64,000 nt of DNA from Oreohelix idahoensis (GCA_024509875.1 JAMPIV010010577.1:614612-678611); one strand, 5' to 3'; positions 1-12,578 are shown, counted from the first letter of the stretch. Notes: generated by a model from the letters alone, not told the origin. Translations and numbers: made by a program.

Positions 1-841
1 ATCTAACATATAGACAATAATACAAACACGAAGAACCATTCGGAAGACTGATAGCTTCGTGCGCATCGAGATTATGACAAAAGTAAACAAATGCGCATAG
101 AATTACGCACAGAAAAAAGATGCGTATATAGAACATCAGTCGTGTGAAGAAAATATGCACGTGCGCACCAGATTGTGCGATGTGGTAAATGTCGTACCTG
201 CACGGTGCAGGTGTGTGCAGTATTTCACTACGAGAAGAACTTTGACAAGAGCGAAGTGGGAAACAAACCTTGTTCCCGATTATAATGGACTGAGTAGAAT
301 TGTAGTCAGTCACTTCATTACGTGTCGTGTTGGACTGACGTGCATGCGGATCTTCAATATCATGCAGATTTTGGGTATTTTGTACCCAATATAACAATAG
401 GTTCAGCATGACATACCTCATTAAAAGAAGAATTAACATTATTTTTGTCAGTCAAATGTATGTCACCCTTATCATATCTCTCAACCCTTTTACGACATAC
501 GTTATAGTGATCAGGTTGATCAAATAACTCTTTCTTCTTAATAGACATACAACGATCCGACATATCAATATTATTGTCCATGGCATGTCGCCTCTATGTA
601 TCAGCATAAACACCATGCTTTCGATATGAAGCACTGGATGGAGGGAAATTGTAACTCCCTCGAAAAGAGACTTTCTTTTTTTATCATGTGTAGATATATT
701 GACATAATTTGTTACGCTTTGAGCATCAGCTAATGGGATAAAATGTCCCAAAGAAGGATCCTGTTTTCGTTGAGAACTAAATATATTTTTGTCAATGTAA
801 TGACAAGTTGCACTGTGTTGTGTGGGAATAGAAGAATTTGA
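1..841. other. Unassigned DNA downstream of gag/protease remnant
   Basis: This stretch lies 3' of the protease remnant on the minus strand and would be expected to hold the rest of its pol. I see only short frames broken by stops. Around 700-800 the minus strand reads SSQRKQDPSL, which resembles the start of the region that follows protease in related Ty3-like elements, but no reverse transcriptase or integrase motif follows. Most of this stretch is probably decayed retrotransposon sequence. No gene is supported. Confidence 0.4.
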
Positions 842-1260
842 TTAATTTGTTTCTGCAGCCTGTTGTGCTTTGGTTGTAACAGCGTTAGCCAACGAAGGCT
901 GTTCTAACTCACAATTAAGAATATCCTGTGCAGAACATTCTTTAACACCCTTTATGTTACCCACAATTAAATCACAACAAGGTAGATCGAGACTGCACAC
1001 TCTAACTTTTCCAGAAAAGAAAGGAGTGTCTATTTTCACATCTGCCAGTTGATAACATTCGACAGTTCCACCGAAAGTTACGCACTTTACTGAAGTCCCC
1101 GTAAAACAAGAAGGAGGAATTAGTGCCTTCCTTAGTCCGATGGTGGTGCAACCGCTGTCACGTAATATTGAAATGGGTCAGCAGAATACAAAACCCCTAT
1201 GGATAACGAGGGATCCCACCCCGTCATGTAAAACCAAAACTGGCAGGGCATGTCCGCATC
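842..1260 (-). pseudogene. Retropepsin-like protease remnant of a Ty3-like element
   Basis: The minus strand encodes the core of a retroviral-type aspartic protease. The active-site strand reads ILRDSGCTTIG (the DSG codons are at 1151-1159), and the later strand reads CDLIVGNIKGV, the hydrophobic-hydrophobic-G flap/C-terminal signature. The same two blocks occur in the element at 12-15 kb as RDTGCTTIG and ADLIVGNVRGV, so they are two members of one gag-protease lineage. A TGA stop lies just upstream of the active site at about 1178, and the frame is shifted from the gag segment, so this copy is dead. It would process Gag in the virus-like particle. Assignment to Ty3-like rests on motif form and gag context. 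Confidence 0.75.
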
Positions 1261-1707
1261 TCAGGCGTGGAGTAGATCCAGATTGAAATAGAGTCTCACA
1301 TTCTGGGCAATTACTACTATTTTCAAGATCAACGTTACATGCATTGGCGTGAGTATTATTCTCATTATTGGTAATATTATCTTTACCAACATTAAACTGA
1401 CAAGCATGAGCCGTGATCTTGCTTTACTCTGGCTTCTAGAAAAATGTGGTCCTCTCCGATCCACTGGACGGTCAGAACGAGAGTACCCCTTATTGTCCGC
1501 ACGAGGAGAGTCATTACGAGATGATGGAGAGAAATAATGCCTGTTATTGTACTTATTATGTGTATCCTGTTTATTTCTATCCCATGCATTTTTATTATGG
1601 TTGTTAAAGTTTCGCCTCTCTCCGACCCGTGAGGGCGAACGATTATGATGGAAATTGTATCTACCTCTAAATGAATTTTGGTAATCTTCCCTATACCGCC
1701 GGTCCAT
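1261..1707 (-). pseudogene. Basic nucleocapsid-like linker of gag
   Basis: The minus-strand frame is rich in Arg, Asn, His and Ser (for example RYREDYQNSFRGRYNFHHNR), typical of an RNA-binding nucleocapsid region, and it sits exactly between the gag matrix/capsid segment and the protease. A frameshift near 1400-1440 moves the reading into a frame with NCPECETLF, a CxxC block matched by NCAGCRPLF at the same place in the 10-19 kb element. No canonical CCHC knuckle is visible in this copy. Broken by frameshift, and not a gene of its own. Confidence 0.6.
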
Positions 1708-1719
1708 GCTACGAGTGCG

Positions 1720-2650
1720 TTATCTATCATGAGTAACGGCAGGCAAAGTTTGCAGGGCCCTCGATTTGCTTAAAGACAAGTTTGGGTGTGCGACCGAAAA
1801 TTGTTGAGCTAACTTTTCCATCTCTCCTACACTCGTAGGCTTCCTTTCTTGAAGGAATGAGACAATTTTCGAATTTACAGCAGATAAAATTTTGTCACTT
1901 AAGAAGAGATCAGATATACCCTCGAAAGATTTAGTAATATTTGATTGTTCGATCCATCTGTTAAGACAGATCTTCACAAAAGACACAAAGTCTTCGAAAT
2001 CTGTACCCTCAACAGGAACCATAGATTTAAATTTTAGACGATATCCTTCTTCGTCCAAACAATATTTGCGAAGGAATACTGATTTTATGGATTCATAATC
2101 ATCTCTTTTTTCATCGGCAATGCTAAACAAATTTTGCAAAGCTTCACCTGTGAGTAACCCAACAAAATGCTCAGGCCACAAAGCCTTAGGTAAATTTAAA
2201 GCCGTAACCCGTGATTCAAATCTCAAAATATAAAACCCTATGTCATCATGCAATGGCGAAAAAGTTGGTAATTTTAAATTAAGGATCTTAGACGATCCCG
2301 TACCAGAAGCTTCCTTAGTACCAAAAGATTGCAAACGTAATTTTTCTAACTCAAAAGTTTTCTCTCTTTCTAATTTCGTCTGTCCTGCAGCAATTTCCGC
2401 CAAACGAATTCTTTCTATTCTATCTTTTTCTTCTTTTCTCTCTTCTCTCTCTTTCTCTTCTCTCTGTCTGTCTCTCTCTCTCTCATCTCTCTTTTCTTCT
2501 CTCTCTTCTCTCTTTTCTTCTCTCTCTCTCTCCTCTCTCTTTGGATTCAGCTATTTCCTTATTTACATAGGCTATCAGATCATCGCCTGAGAAACCAAAG
2601 TCCTTTACATTTTGTATAAATCCTGCTTTAACTTTTAAAAAGTCAGTCAT
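1720..2650 (-). pseudogene. Ty3-like gag, N-terminal and capsid part
   Basis: The probable start is the ATG at 2648-2650, giving an N-terminus MTDFLKVKAGFIQN that resembles the start of the gag at 15.9 kb. A charged E/R/K coiled-coil stretch follows, encoded by the CT-rich tract, and a frameshift in that tract joins it to the open part at 2403-1720. That part contains LKLPTFSPLHDDIGFYILRFE and a capsid-like block FLRKYCLDEEGYRLKFKSM...FVKICLNRWIE, matched by MLRKFRLTADGYRTRFRNAM...IKLLLNRWFE at 15.0-15.4 kb. This is the SCAN-like Gag fold seen in many invertebrate Ty3-like elements (family knowledge). It would form the particle shell. No LTR pair could be found for this copy, so it is partial. 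Confidence 0.75.
2405..2541. repeat. CT-rich simple repeat inside gag
   Basis: An impure (TC)n/(TTC)n tract on the plus strand encodes the Glu/Arg/Lys-rich coiled coil of the gag on the minus strand. Slippage here is the likely cause of the gag frameshift. Confidence 0.8.
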
Positions 2651-3981
2651 AATGGAACCAAGTAGTAATGTGATAGAGATGCAAAATGTATATCTCTCCC
2701 AATTGTAGCTAAATGACTGTAATTAGTCGTAAGGTAAATCAAATCTTTTTCCAAAACCAACTTTATACACAGTATTTAATCGTTTTGTGTTATATACTTG
2801 TCTATGGGATCGTATCTTTGTATATGATACTTACAAACTACTCTTCCAATGTAGCTGTAATAAATTTATATATAAATATATCAGCAAATAAAATCTCATA
2901 TAATCACCCGCAAGTAATAAATACTACCTACCTATTTAAAAGCCCGCCAAAATATCACATTAGACAAAGGATCAAAAGGCAAGGCCGGAAACAAACAGGG
3001 AAAAAGACAACAGTATAAAAAAATCATAAAATTATGCAATATAACAAAACAACTGTTTCCATCGCCAATGAACGGCACAGGACGAAATACAATCACATAG
3101 AACTGATGTACATAATAAAAAAGAAAGTTAGAGAAGACCCACGGGTACGAACATAACCGTACTGAACTAAATAAGAAATACACGATAGTATGTTACTCGA
3201 CAGCACAGCTAAACCATTTCCACAATATTAATCTCAGTCATAGCGGAAATACGACAGCACTAAGTGCTGAATCGCTGAAAGAGATCAATACAATCAAAAT
3301 CTAACAAACGACGACAACTGAATTCATCCAAGGATATAATTCAGTGTCGTTCCCACCTACCGCCCTCAAGAAAACAAAAAAACACAAAAGATACATAAAA
3401 AAGCAAGATGTGCCTGACATTTTAGGACTGGAGACCATGACATTACACAACATATATTCAATTATCTGCATAAAAATCCACGACCGCCAATCCTCGCTGT
3501 AGACAAGAAGCATTCATCCTCGCAAAGTAGCCTTGAATCTATGAAGTACACCTGGGTCAACGAAAAAACTATAGTCTGAGTTCCAAAACAACGTTTGAGA
3601 GTCCTGTTCAAGACGTTACACGATCTTGATAACGAAATCGATGTGGTCAGAAAATCTATTTGTTGACGTACGTAAACGATGTAATCATCCCTCTTGCACG
3701 TTGCAAACAAAAGAACGGTTTCTCGGACATCAGAGACTTGATGCGATGTCAGACTTGAAAGACTTGTTAATGAGACCATAACGGTCCTCACGATTCATGG
3801 TAAGATAAAGTTATTCTTCAGATAGTAAATGTCCACTGGTAAGTTTTCTTCAAGATGTAAAAGTCCGTTAAGGTGACCTTGCTGTAACGGTTCATTACAA
3901 CGATTCAACGTGAAATGGCCTCGAGGCAAAAAGAATCATCACAATACCCTGTGACCGCAATATATGGTGCCGATATTGGAT
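2651..3981. other. Unassigned DNA, possible 5' leader/LTR of the first gag element
   Basis: AT-rich sequence with short frames lacking recognisable motifs. By position it should contain the leader and perhaps the 5' LTR of the minus-strand gag element. No matching LTR partner exists in the window, so no boundary can be set. Nothing else is seen. Confidence 0.35.
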
Positions 3982-4740
3982 ATATATATCATCATCATCA
4001 GTTGCCATCTCCACAACGAAGGTTGGCTGTAATGGATCTCCAACGTCTTCTGTCTCTTGTCTTGATGGTGCACTCTGACAGACTCTTTCCTGTCCATCTC
4101 TTGATGTTGTCTTCCCACTTATAGCGCTGTCTTCCCCTTGCACGTTTGCCTTCAACTCTCCCTTCTGTTATGGTCTTCTGCAAGGTGTTATGCCTTTTTA
4201 TGTGGCCAAAGTATTTTAGCTGTCGAACTTTGACCTCCCTCATTAGTTCTCTTTTCATACCTAGATTTTCTAGGACCTGCTTATTTGTTTTCATCTCTTT
4301 CCATGAGATACGCCCCATTCTTCTATATATCCACATTTCAAGAGCCTCAATTCTTTCTTCCAAATGCTTATTCATCGTCCATGTTTCTGCACCATACAGA
4401 AATGCAGAATATATATAACACTTTATGATTCTCAGATTTAATTTGTGAGATAACTGTTTGGATGTCAGTATATGTTTCATGTTGTTGAATGTAGCTTTGG
4501 CCATTCCTATTCTCTTCTTGATTTCTGTTTCACATCTGCCATCTTCTGTTATTATATGACCGAGATATACGTAGCTCTTGACTTGTTCCAGGATTTCCCC
4601 ATTTACGCTTATCTTTAATGTGGGTTTATCGTCTGTTTTGCTAATTATCATAGTTTTTGTTTTCTCAATATTAATGTCGAGTCCATATTCATGACTTATA
4701 CTGTTCACTTGCATATATATATGTAGGCACTCAAATGCAT
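3982..4740 (-). mobile_element. 5'-truncated RTE-type LINE, copy A
   Basis: The last ~760 bp of a non-LTR retrotransposon in minus orientation. It ends in a (GAT)n/(TA)n simple-sequence tail (plus strand atatatatatcatcatcatc at about 3980), a typical RTE 3' end. The 5' edge near 4715-4740 is where coding similarity fades. Target duplications cannot be defined because both edges are TA-rich. It belongs to a different subfamily from the two longer RTE copies in this window, which have TAAG and poly-A tails. Confidence 0.75.
3998..4714 (-). pseudogene. RTE reverse transcriptase C-terminal fragment
   Basis: An open 238-residue frame corresponds to the end of the reverse transcriptase and the post-RT region. 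It starts just after the catalytic boxes (GLDINIEKTKTMIISK), continues through the thumb motif YVYLGHIITEDGRCETEIKKRI and the FLYGAETWTMNKHLEERIEALE segment, and ends with the basic tail GRQRYKWEDNIKRWTG...DRRRWRSITANL typical of RTE/CFDP2-related elements. Endonuclease and palm domain are missing because of 5' truncation, so it is non-functional despite the open frame. Strong family match by eye; subfamily unknown. Confidence 0.85.
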
Positions 4741-6586
4741 GATCAGCGACTTCAATCGAATATGCAGTGTGTGTTGTTTGGCATTAACGTCTTCAAAAAC
4801 AGTCCAAGGTCTTGGCGTGACCTCGCACCAATTAAATTGCGATTTGGAGTGAATACAGAAATTCATTATCTTGCGTAATTTCCAAAGGACAACCCTGTAT
4901 ATATTTGCAAATAATTAATTCATCTCCAAGGAACGAAGCCTCCCATATCTGTGGCGTCAAAGTTTATATTATTCAGTTGAGTATTATGCTCGTTTTCTCA
5001 CTGGGTCTAGGGTTCATATATATATAATGTCCTCATGGTTCAGGACAGCCACAATAGCTCAGTAACAGCATTTACAATATTCACATTTAACGATAGATAT
5101 ATTAACTTGGAAACCTTCTTGACATTTGAACATTTTATAAACGTAGATTGAACATCTTCACAAGGCATTACAAGATAGGTAAATTCAGCAATTCTGTGTT
5201 TCCACATAAACATTATCAAATCCCATTTCCTTTGTTGATTTGTAATCTGTACACCTTGATGTCTTTCAAGACATTCTCCATTGAACATTTTTCACCTATC
5301 TACCATCTGGGAGAAAACACAAGCCAACCCTTTAGGGTAAACACTAGCTCTGTACGTTACTATCTCAAACCTGTCTATCTCATGTGCGCAATACACATAG
5401 TGATAATTCACCATCGTGCCGTGCTTACCAGCACCACACTCTTGTTTATTCTCTGGCATGTGGCGTGCAATAGCCAGCACCACACTGGTGTTGTATTGAT
5501 GTTGAGCCGATTTGTGTGTTGCATCTTGTAATAGCTGACGACATTGTAGTCTGTAGAATGTCAGAACAAGAACATGATCGTATCTTGATTAACTTGACGC
5601 ATGTAGCACAGTCTCTTTGGCTAACATTCAACAGCGAAAAGTGTACAATTTAGGCAACTGAGATACATCTTTGTTTGGAATACTGTTGTTGCTGTCTAAT
5701 TTTGATGCCATCTGCTCGTTTAATATATTTTTTGGATGGTCTAAGTTAGAGCACTGTTTAATTAAGTTGGTGACAAGTTGATTTGGAGTTATCTTCCCTT
5801 GTCTTATTAATAGATGTTGACCTGTCTTAAATAGTTGTCAGGTCTTAAGTCTCGATTCATATGACCATATACGGAGCTCATTGCCTCTCGTTTGGCGGAA
5901 ACGCCCTTATCTAATGGAGTTTCGCTCAGGTCGGTGCTGTCGGCACATGCGCAAGTTTTTCGCGCGAAGACCGACAGACTTCCGTTTTAGGAGTGTACCT
6001 CAGGGCTTAGAGCGGACGTGCCGGTCCGTAGATTTCTCTCTGCCAAGTTTTGATAGGGATTTGGAAATTCTGGGAATGACTGATTTGTCGTTCTTCCGTC
6101 CCTAAGTGATTCTTCATGCCAGGAATGGCAGTTTTGTGTTTCCTTATATTGTGAGGATTCCTTAAGAAGGTAACTGATAACATTATTCGATCTTTTCGTT
6201 CGATTAGATCACAGTGGTACATTCATTGCTTATGGCGACCTAGTGAGCGAAGCTCACAATGAGATATTATACAGTACCCCAGTATGGGTGTATGTTGAAG
6301 AGACTATGTCTAAGATGTCCTGTTGGATATATATAAGCCCAGAGAATTAACTATATGTAATCCGCAATGCAGGCGGTTTGTTTGGCAGAACTATTTGTTC
6401 ACAGAAAAACGTAAACAAGCTAAGGTTACCTGATTATCGAGGCCCGCTACCTGCAGCCTGATTCTGTCGCCACAAGAGGCCCGTGGTTACGGCCGATATT
6501 CTTCACCAAAAGAAGTACCTGGCGTGTGATGCCAGAAGAAGTCATTGCCTTTTGTAAGACAATAGCTTTGACTTTATTATGTAACT
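4741..6586. other. Unassigned DNA between two RTE copies
   Basis: No coding motif recognised. A locally GC-richer block at about 5870-6250 stands out from its AT-rich surroundings, with a short TATA-like stretch at about 6330 (atatatataag). It could be a degraded LTR or SINE, but no repeat partner is visible in the window. Confidence 0.3.
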
Positions 6587-9500
6587 GAAACCGCCCTTAA
6601 CTCCGCCAATGCCGGTCCCAAGCCCGGATGAAAAAGGAGGAGGGCGGCCTGCATGGAGGCCGTAAGGAGGCAGCCCCCCACCATGCAAAAGCACAACAGG
6701 CCAATCACCTGTTTGCTTTAAATCAAGATTAAACGAAACATTAGAGAGAAAACAGGACGGATTCTAAAGGCGACGAACTGGAACGGACTACGGACTACGA
6801 CTTATGGAACATGGAACACAAGAAGTATAAATGGGAAGGAAGAGGAGCTGGTGGAAGAGATGAGGAAAGCAAAACTAGAAATCCTGGCTATAACTGAAAC
6901 GAAGAAAAAAGGACAAGGAGTCATGGATCTCGATGGCGACATGCTGCTCTACAGTGGTGTACCCATATCTGAAAGAGCTAAAGGGGGCGTGGGTTGCATT
7001 GTGGCCAAAAACCAAAAAGATAGTATAAAGGGATGGAAATTTGTCTCGGAGCGCATTATGGTTGTACAACTAAAAGAAGGAGAAACCATAGTCAACCTGG
7101 TCATAGTGTATGGGCCAAATGAGGATGAGAGAGCAGAGGTCAAGGAGGAATTCTTCGAGCTGCTTCAAAAGACAGTGGATGACTGCCTAGATGAAGTTAT
7201 CATGCTCGGAGATTTCAATGCTAGAGTTGGAAACGACCATGCTAGATGGGGTGGAGTAATTGGAAGATATGGAGAAGACACTCTCAATGACAATGGAAAG
7301 CGACTCCTTAGATTCTGCAGTGAGCAGAATCTGATCATTACAAACACAAAGTTCCCCCATAAGCGCATACATGCATACACTAGATGTGAACCAACAAAGA
7401 ATGAGAAGTCAGTGATCGACTATGCCATAGTTAGGAGGAGCTCATTCAGATATGTCCGGGATGCTAGAGTCTGGAGGGGGCCAGAGATTGGAAGTGATCA
7501 CTACCTGCTTACAATCAAGAGAACAACTGAAAGAGTTGCTCAGCCTAAGAACTGCCCAACATCTCGCAAGAAACCAAGTAAACGAGCGGGAGAAATGAGC
7601 ATTAGGACCTACAAGCTGAGAGAGCCAGAAATTAAGACCAGATATCAGGGGCTTATAACTACGGCGGTGAGAAACACAGAAGAACAACCTGATGACTTGG
7701 AAACCCTCTGGAATAAATTCAAAGATATCATAAAGACAGCTGCTGCAGAAGCATGCGGTGAAGTCCGACTTGGGAACAAGAGAAAGAGGACACCTTGGTG
7801 GACAGAGGAAGTCAAAGAGAAAATAAGAGAGAAGAAAATGGCATGGAAACAATACCTGGAGCTAAAAACACAGCAGGACAAATAGAGAAATATAGAGAAT
7901 ATGTGACACTCAGAACAGAAGCAAAGAACAAGGTGCTAGCAGCAAAACAAAAGTCCTGGGAAGAATTTGGAGAAAAGCTAGAAAAAGATGCGCAAGAAAA
8001 CCAGAAATAGTTCTATAAGACCGTAAAGAACATGAGGAAGGAAAAACAATGCCCTCTCAAATTTATAAAGGACAAGCAAGGCAAATTGCTTACTGCCCCA
8101 AAGGAGGTAATGGAAAGATGGAAAGAATATTTCTTAGAACTCCTTGATGGTGAGCAAGGTCAAGCATCAGAAATGATAACCACTAGCACAGAAGAGAAAA
8201 CCAATGGTGGTGAAGATGACATAAAGATGGAAGAACTGAAGGCAGCACTGGAGAAAATCAAGATGGGCAAAGCAGCAGGGCATGATGGTATAACACCAGA
8301 AATGGTTACGTACATGGGAGCATCAGGCGACCTATTACTCCTAAGGGTCCTACAGGCAGCATGGTGCAACAAGGCCATACCAAAGGATTGGGAGATTGCC
8401 ATCATAACACCGATTTTCAAAAAAGGTGACAATCGACAATGTGGAAACCACAGAGGCATATCCCTTCTCAGTGTTCCTGGTAAAATCTACTCTAGAATCC
8501 TAGAGCAGAGACTCCGACGCCTGGCTGAGCCACAATTGGATGAGGTCCAGTGTGGATTCCGAGCAAACCGAAGTACTCAAGACCTAATCTTCACACTCAA
8601 ACAGCTGAGTGAATAGGCCCTTGAGTATAAGAGTGAGATCCATCTTTGTTTCATAGATCTGGAAAAGGCGTTTGACAGGGTCCCCATGAGCAAACTTTGG
8701 GACTGTTTGGCAAGGAAGAATATTCCAGCACCTCTGATTCATGCTATACAAAGCTTCTACAAGTCTTGCAGAAATTATGTGAGGACAGCAAATCATAAGT
8801 CAGAAGAGTTCAGGACCACCACTGGTGTAAGACAGGGTAATATCCTGTCACCTTACCTCTTAATACTCCTTATGGACGATATCATCAAGGCATGTAAGGA
8901 GAGAACAAGAAAGTATTCAGTGGGGTACTGGAAGATGAGACAGGTCTATATTTCAGAGCTGGCATTTGCTGATGATGTTGCCCTGATTCCTAAATCAGAG
9001 GCACATCTCCAATCCAACCTGCAAGTCTGGAAGGAAGAGCTGGAGAAGAGAGGGATGGTCATAAGCAGCTCTAAAACAAAATCCATGGTGATATCACGAG
9101 AAGAAAGAAGACATCAGATGAAGCTGGGAGAACAGGTCCTGGAGCAGGTCGACCACTTTAAATACCTCGGAGCTATTATAGACCGAAAGGGAGGCATCAA
9201 AGAAGAGTTGGCCACTCGAAAAGCAGCAGCTGGAAGACTTTTTCAGGCCATTAATCGAGGATTCCTCAGCAAGAGAGAGGTTGGTAAGAAAACGAAGATG
9301 GCTGTATACCGCTCCACCTATGTCCCAGTCTTGACATATGGATGCGAGTCATGGGCAATGACTACACCCCACAAAAGCCAGATCCAAACCTCAGAAATGA
9401 GGTATCTGAGGAAGGTGGTTGAAGTAACAAGAAGAGACATGGTCCGCAACCAGACGATACGTCAAGGCCTAAAATGCCACCCCCTGCAGACCCAAGTAGA

Positions 9501-9780
9501 ACAGTCCCAATTAAGATGGTTTGGCCATGTCTGCAGAATGGGAGAAGATCGGCTACCACGACAAGCATGGGAAACAAAAAGCCAAGGATCCAGACCCCCA
9601 GGACGACCCAGAGTCCTCTGGGAGGACAACATTAGACAATCTTTGAAGAACCGAGGACTAGAATGGAACCAGGCCAGGAGGAAGACAGCCGATAGGATAG
9701 TCTGGCGCTCTCTCTTCCAAACTTCTACACCTCACGGTAGAAGGGGAACGACTAAGTAAGTAAGTAAGAAACCGCCCTTA
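6587..9780 (+). mobile_element. Near full-length RTE LINE, copy B, with 13-bp target duplication
   Basis: The element is flanked by a perfect 13-bp direct repeat, gaaaccgccctta, at 6587-6599 and 9768-9780, with a short (TAAG)n tail just before the second copy. The 5' end is a GC-rich leader (about 6600-6720) containing a gccggtcccaagcccggat block and ggaggaggg, recognised from 5' ends of many invertebrate RTE elements. One reading unit with AP endonuclease then reverse transcriptase fills the rest. The exact duplication argues for a fairly recent target-primed insertion even though the frame is now broken. Confidence 0.9.
6725..9759 (+). pseudogene. RTE endonuclease-reverse transcriptase, broken
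   Basis: The N-terminal AP-type endonuclease begins before the first ATG (6851): the upstream frame, open from about 6725, encodes YGTWNTRSIN, which carries the conserved Asn. Further motifs are ITETKKK, MLGDFNARVG, IDYAIV and GSDHYLL. The reverse transcriptase has CGNHRGISLLSVPGKI, CGFRANRSTQD, DLEKAFDRV, TGVRQGNILSP and the catalytic box LAFADDVALIP, followed by a thumb (DHFKYLGAIIDRKGG) and a basic tail ending at 9759. It would nick target DNA and copy its own RNA. Breaks: a frameshift near 7880, an in-frame TAG at 8008-8010 and another stop at 8614-8616. Catalytic residues remain. No start ATG in front of the endonuclease core is visible. Confidence 0.9.
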
Positions 9781-10438
9781 CTGTGCAGTATATTTGCTAG
9801 GGCGTACCTGACGAGGCTCAGTCAGGGATTCGAGCTACGAAATGAACAGCAAGTAATTGTCAAGACATTGTTATATGCCTGAGCTGTTCTAGATTTGGTG
9901 ATGCCTGGTGTTCACATTCATAACTACACATGTAATGTCCATGATCCTGTACAATTGACTGTGTCGTCCATCATCAGTTGAGTCGTGTAATAAATTTTAT
10001 GAAACGTCATTGAAATTACCAACATTACTGACTTCTACTTGTGGTTGTGTGAGCTAATGTGTAGTTGTCCAAGAGCCTATACGTCCTTCGTGTTATCAGC
10101 ATTACTGTCTACTCACCTACACGATCAACCACATTCCAATACAAGTACTACACATCGGTGAAGCTGTATGGAGATTTGAATGAGTGTCTTAGTTATACCC
10201 TGTCAGCGCCTCAACACTTGACGAACCAAATACACAACATTGTACCGTCCAGGAATGACATGACCTTACTAACAGAAACATCTGGCTTAACAATCTATAC
10301 CCACCAAACAGTACGCAACAACTGTACACCCATAATATTGTAAAAAAATAAAGACCAAAATAGGCTGAAGATATTTATGACATGCCAACACTAGCTACAA
10401 ATAAGGAACTGCAACAATTCTTAAATAATATCTACTTC
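9781..10438. other. Unassigned spacer
   Basis: No recognisable coding or structural feature lies between the RTE element and the left target duplication of the next LTR element. Confidence 0.4.
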
Positions 10439-10443
10439 CTAGC

Positions 10444-11070
10444 TGTCAACTCCTCTATTTCTGCTGTGGATTTTACACTGACGCTAATTTAATCCTTGGC
10501 TCATTATCTAAGGATACGACCACAAGATGAAATGGTTGACACAGGAAGATAACACTGTCTGTAGGAATTCCCCCTTTAATCAAGCACTACACACAGTATA
10601 GCCACACACGGCTGAAACAATATGGAATACATAAAATGCTGCCCGAGAAACTTCTCGAAGTAATATATCAAAATACTCCTAACAAATGACAGTATAACAG
10701 TATACAAACTCAGTGCTGAACAATCGCTCACTATGGCGAACTGGAAACTAAACAATCGAAAAACCAATCCATTGGCAAATATACCCGAAGGCCTGACAAT
10801 AATATCACTGGACACTAAACCACTCCAGAATTATAATTATGTCCACTAGACTAAATCAATACAGACTATCTTCCACAATCAACAAAAAGGGAACCACCAA
10901 AAATGTCCGTCCCTCTCTGACAAAGGCCCAGCGTCAACTGTCTCTTTCGCGCCTTTCTTTTTTCCACTTCTGGTGTCACCCGACTAACCGGTTTTTCAAA
11001 AAGTTATCAGCGTTGCCAAAACTCGCTGATAACGATGTCACCAATCTATTTTTCTCAATATACCGTGACA
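10444..11070 (-). repeat. 3' LTR of the 9-kb element
   Basis: A 627-bp direct repeat of 18873-19500 with TG...CA ends and short terminal inverted bases (TGTCA/TGACA). It differs from its partner by scattered substitutions and few indels, so the insertion is not brand new. Confidence 0.92.
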
Positions 11071-11666
11071 TCCACCACTCCCCCGTTTTAAGAAAGAAAA
11101 CGTTGTTTTCTTCCATCTGAGGAGCCCTCGCCAGACCCCGTACGGAGTTGGGACGAATCTATGCCATATCAGCACCTCCTCATCTGTCTAGAGTATGCCA
11201 TGGTTCTCCACCACCATTGTCGTTCATACCTACTCAACCTCTCCACCAAACACAATATGAGCATGAAATAAGCCTACCCACGTACTGGTAGTCGTGAAAA
11301 ATAACAACGACTGTCCACACCTGGTCTAACAAAACACAATATATCGTACGCTCATAGTTATTCTAATATAGGCCTCCGCAACAGTAAGCAATCTCATAGT
11401 ATAGACAATGATTTGTACATGCTATAAATATACATTATATTTGCTTCTAGTGCAGGCTGCCTTTATAGCATCATGATACATAGATTGTAAAGCATCACAT
11501 ATTTCAGCATAAACATGCATTGCAAGGCATCACATGATATTTACAAGTTTACACAACACACACATATTCATATCAGAATAGTACTGGGGGCGTGGGTCAG
11601 ACTCTAAGGTTCGGTTCGCGTCAATCGAAACATCTTACTGAACACGAACCCAAAACCTAACCCTAG
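11071..11666. other. Non-coding 3' internal region and polypurine tract
   Basis: In element orientation this is the stretch between the last coding segment and the 3' LTR. The polypurine tract is immediately next to the LTR (plus strand tccaccactcccccgtttt at 11071-11089). I see no coding motif. Confidence 0.6.
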
Positions 11667-12170
11667 CTACTGCTGGACTATTAGCAGATGGTTCTGAAGC
11701 AACGACATATGCTTCTGCCTATCTGCATTACGCGCACCCCACTTATTCGCGAAAGTCACTCGTGCAACTTTGGTGTTGTCGCGCAATGACACTACCTCTA
11801 CAAACTTCACTGGCACGACTTCAGCAAACACACGTCGGAGTGTGCGCCAACTAGCACTCCAGGGAACATTGCACACCCATACCGTGCGGTTACACGCTCT
11901 CAGATCCTCAGATATTCCTTCGTGGTTGCTTTCCCTGTGCTTCGGTACCGTCTTCCCAGTACCAATAGAAGCCTTTCACGAACCCCGTATAACAGGTACC
12001 TTCTTCACCGATGGTGATACTTCGGCCACCTGATCATCCGCCTCGGGATTTTGGAGTTGCTGCGCGACTGCTCCCGCCTCTCCCGTAGCATTATGTACTC
12101 CCCGCACATTGCCGACAATTAAATCGGCAATCGGGTTCTGCAAGACAAACGTGTTCACACTATCTGCTAT
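11667..12170 (-). pseudogene. Distal protease part plus in-frame RRM-like segment
   Basis: The first part (12170-11976) is the end of the protease, with ADLIVGNVRGV matching DLIVGNIKGV at 0.9 kb. After one TGA (11976-11978) the same frame stays open to 11667. It encodes TVWVCNVPW, then SWRTLRRVFAEVVP, VKFVEVVSL and KVARVTFAN, then KWGARNADRQ. That order and spacing fits an RNA recognition motif: RNP2 on beta1, helix 1, beta2, RNP1 on beta3, helix 2. An RRM following protease is not part of the standard Ty3 layout, so this may be a captured or element-specific RNA-binding domain. The RRM call is by eye; aromatic RNP1 positions are only partly conserved. Confidence 0.55.
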
Positions 12171-12578
12171 TGTCACCGTTTGGGTTGCACAGCGTGATTA
12201 CGCTGTAGTTAAAGTTCAGATGAATAAAAGTTTGGTGTCGATAGGATAAAAGAGTATGGAAAAATGGTTTAACAAATGTAAATAAATTCGAGTAATAAGT
12301 TATTTGTTCTTAAGATGGGAGATAAAGTTCAGCGTACATGTACCTGAATGATAAGGGAGATAACTATTTTAGGCTTTAATATTTTCTAAGGGTGAACCGT
12401 TTGAGTTTAGGAAATTTACATATTAAGACGATTTTACTGGTCAGCAATAAGGAAAAGTAACAATTTGGTCTAAACGTCAAAGGGAGGTCACAAATTACTT
12501 ACGTCCCTTATAGGATTTGTGAGTTGGAAATATATATAATCGAGGAAGTGGAGGGGAACTGCGGTAAGACGTGGAATA

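Noticed and set aside
10576..10815. Hydrophobic frame also seen at 19005-19238
   Set aside because: Duplicated only because it lies in the two LTRs; the hydrophobicity follows from T-rich sequence.
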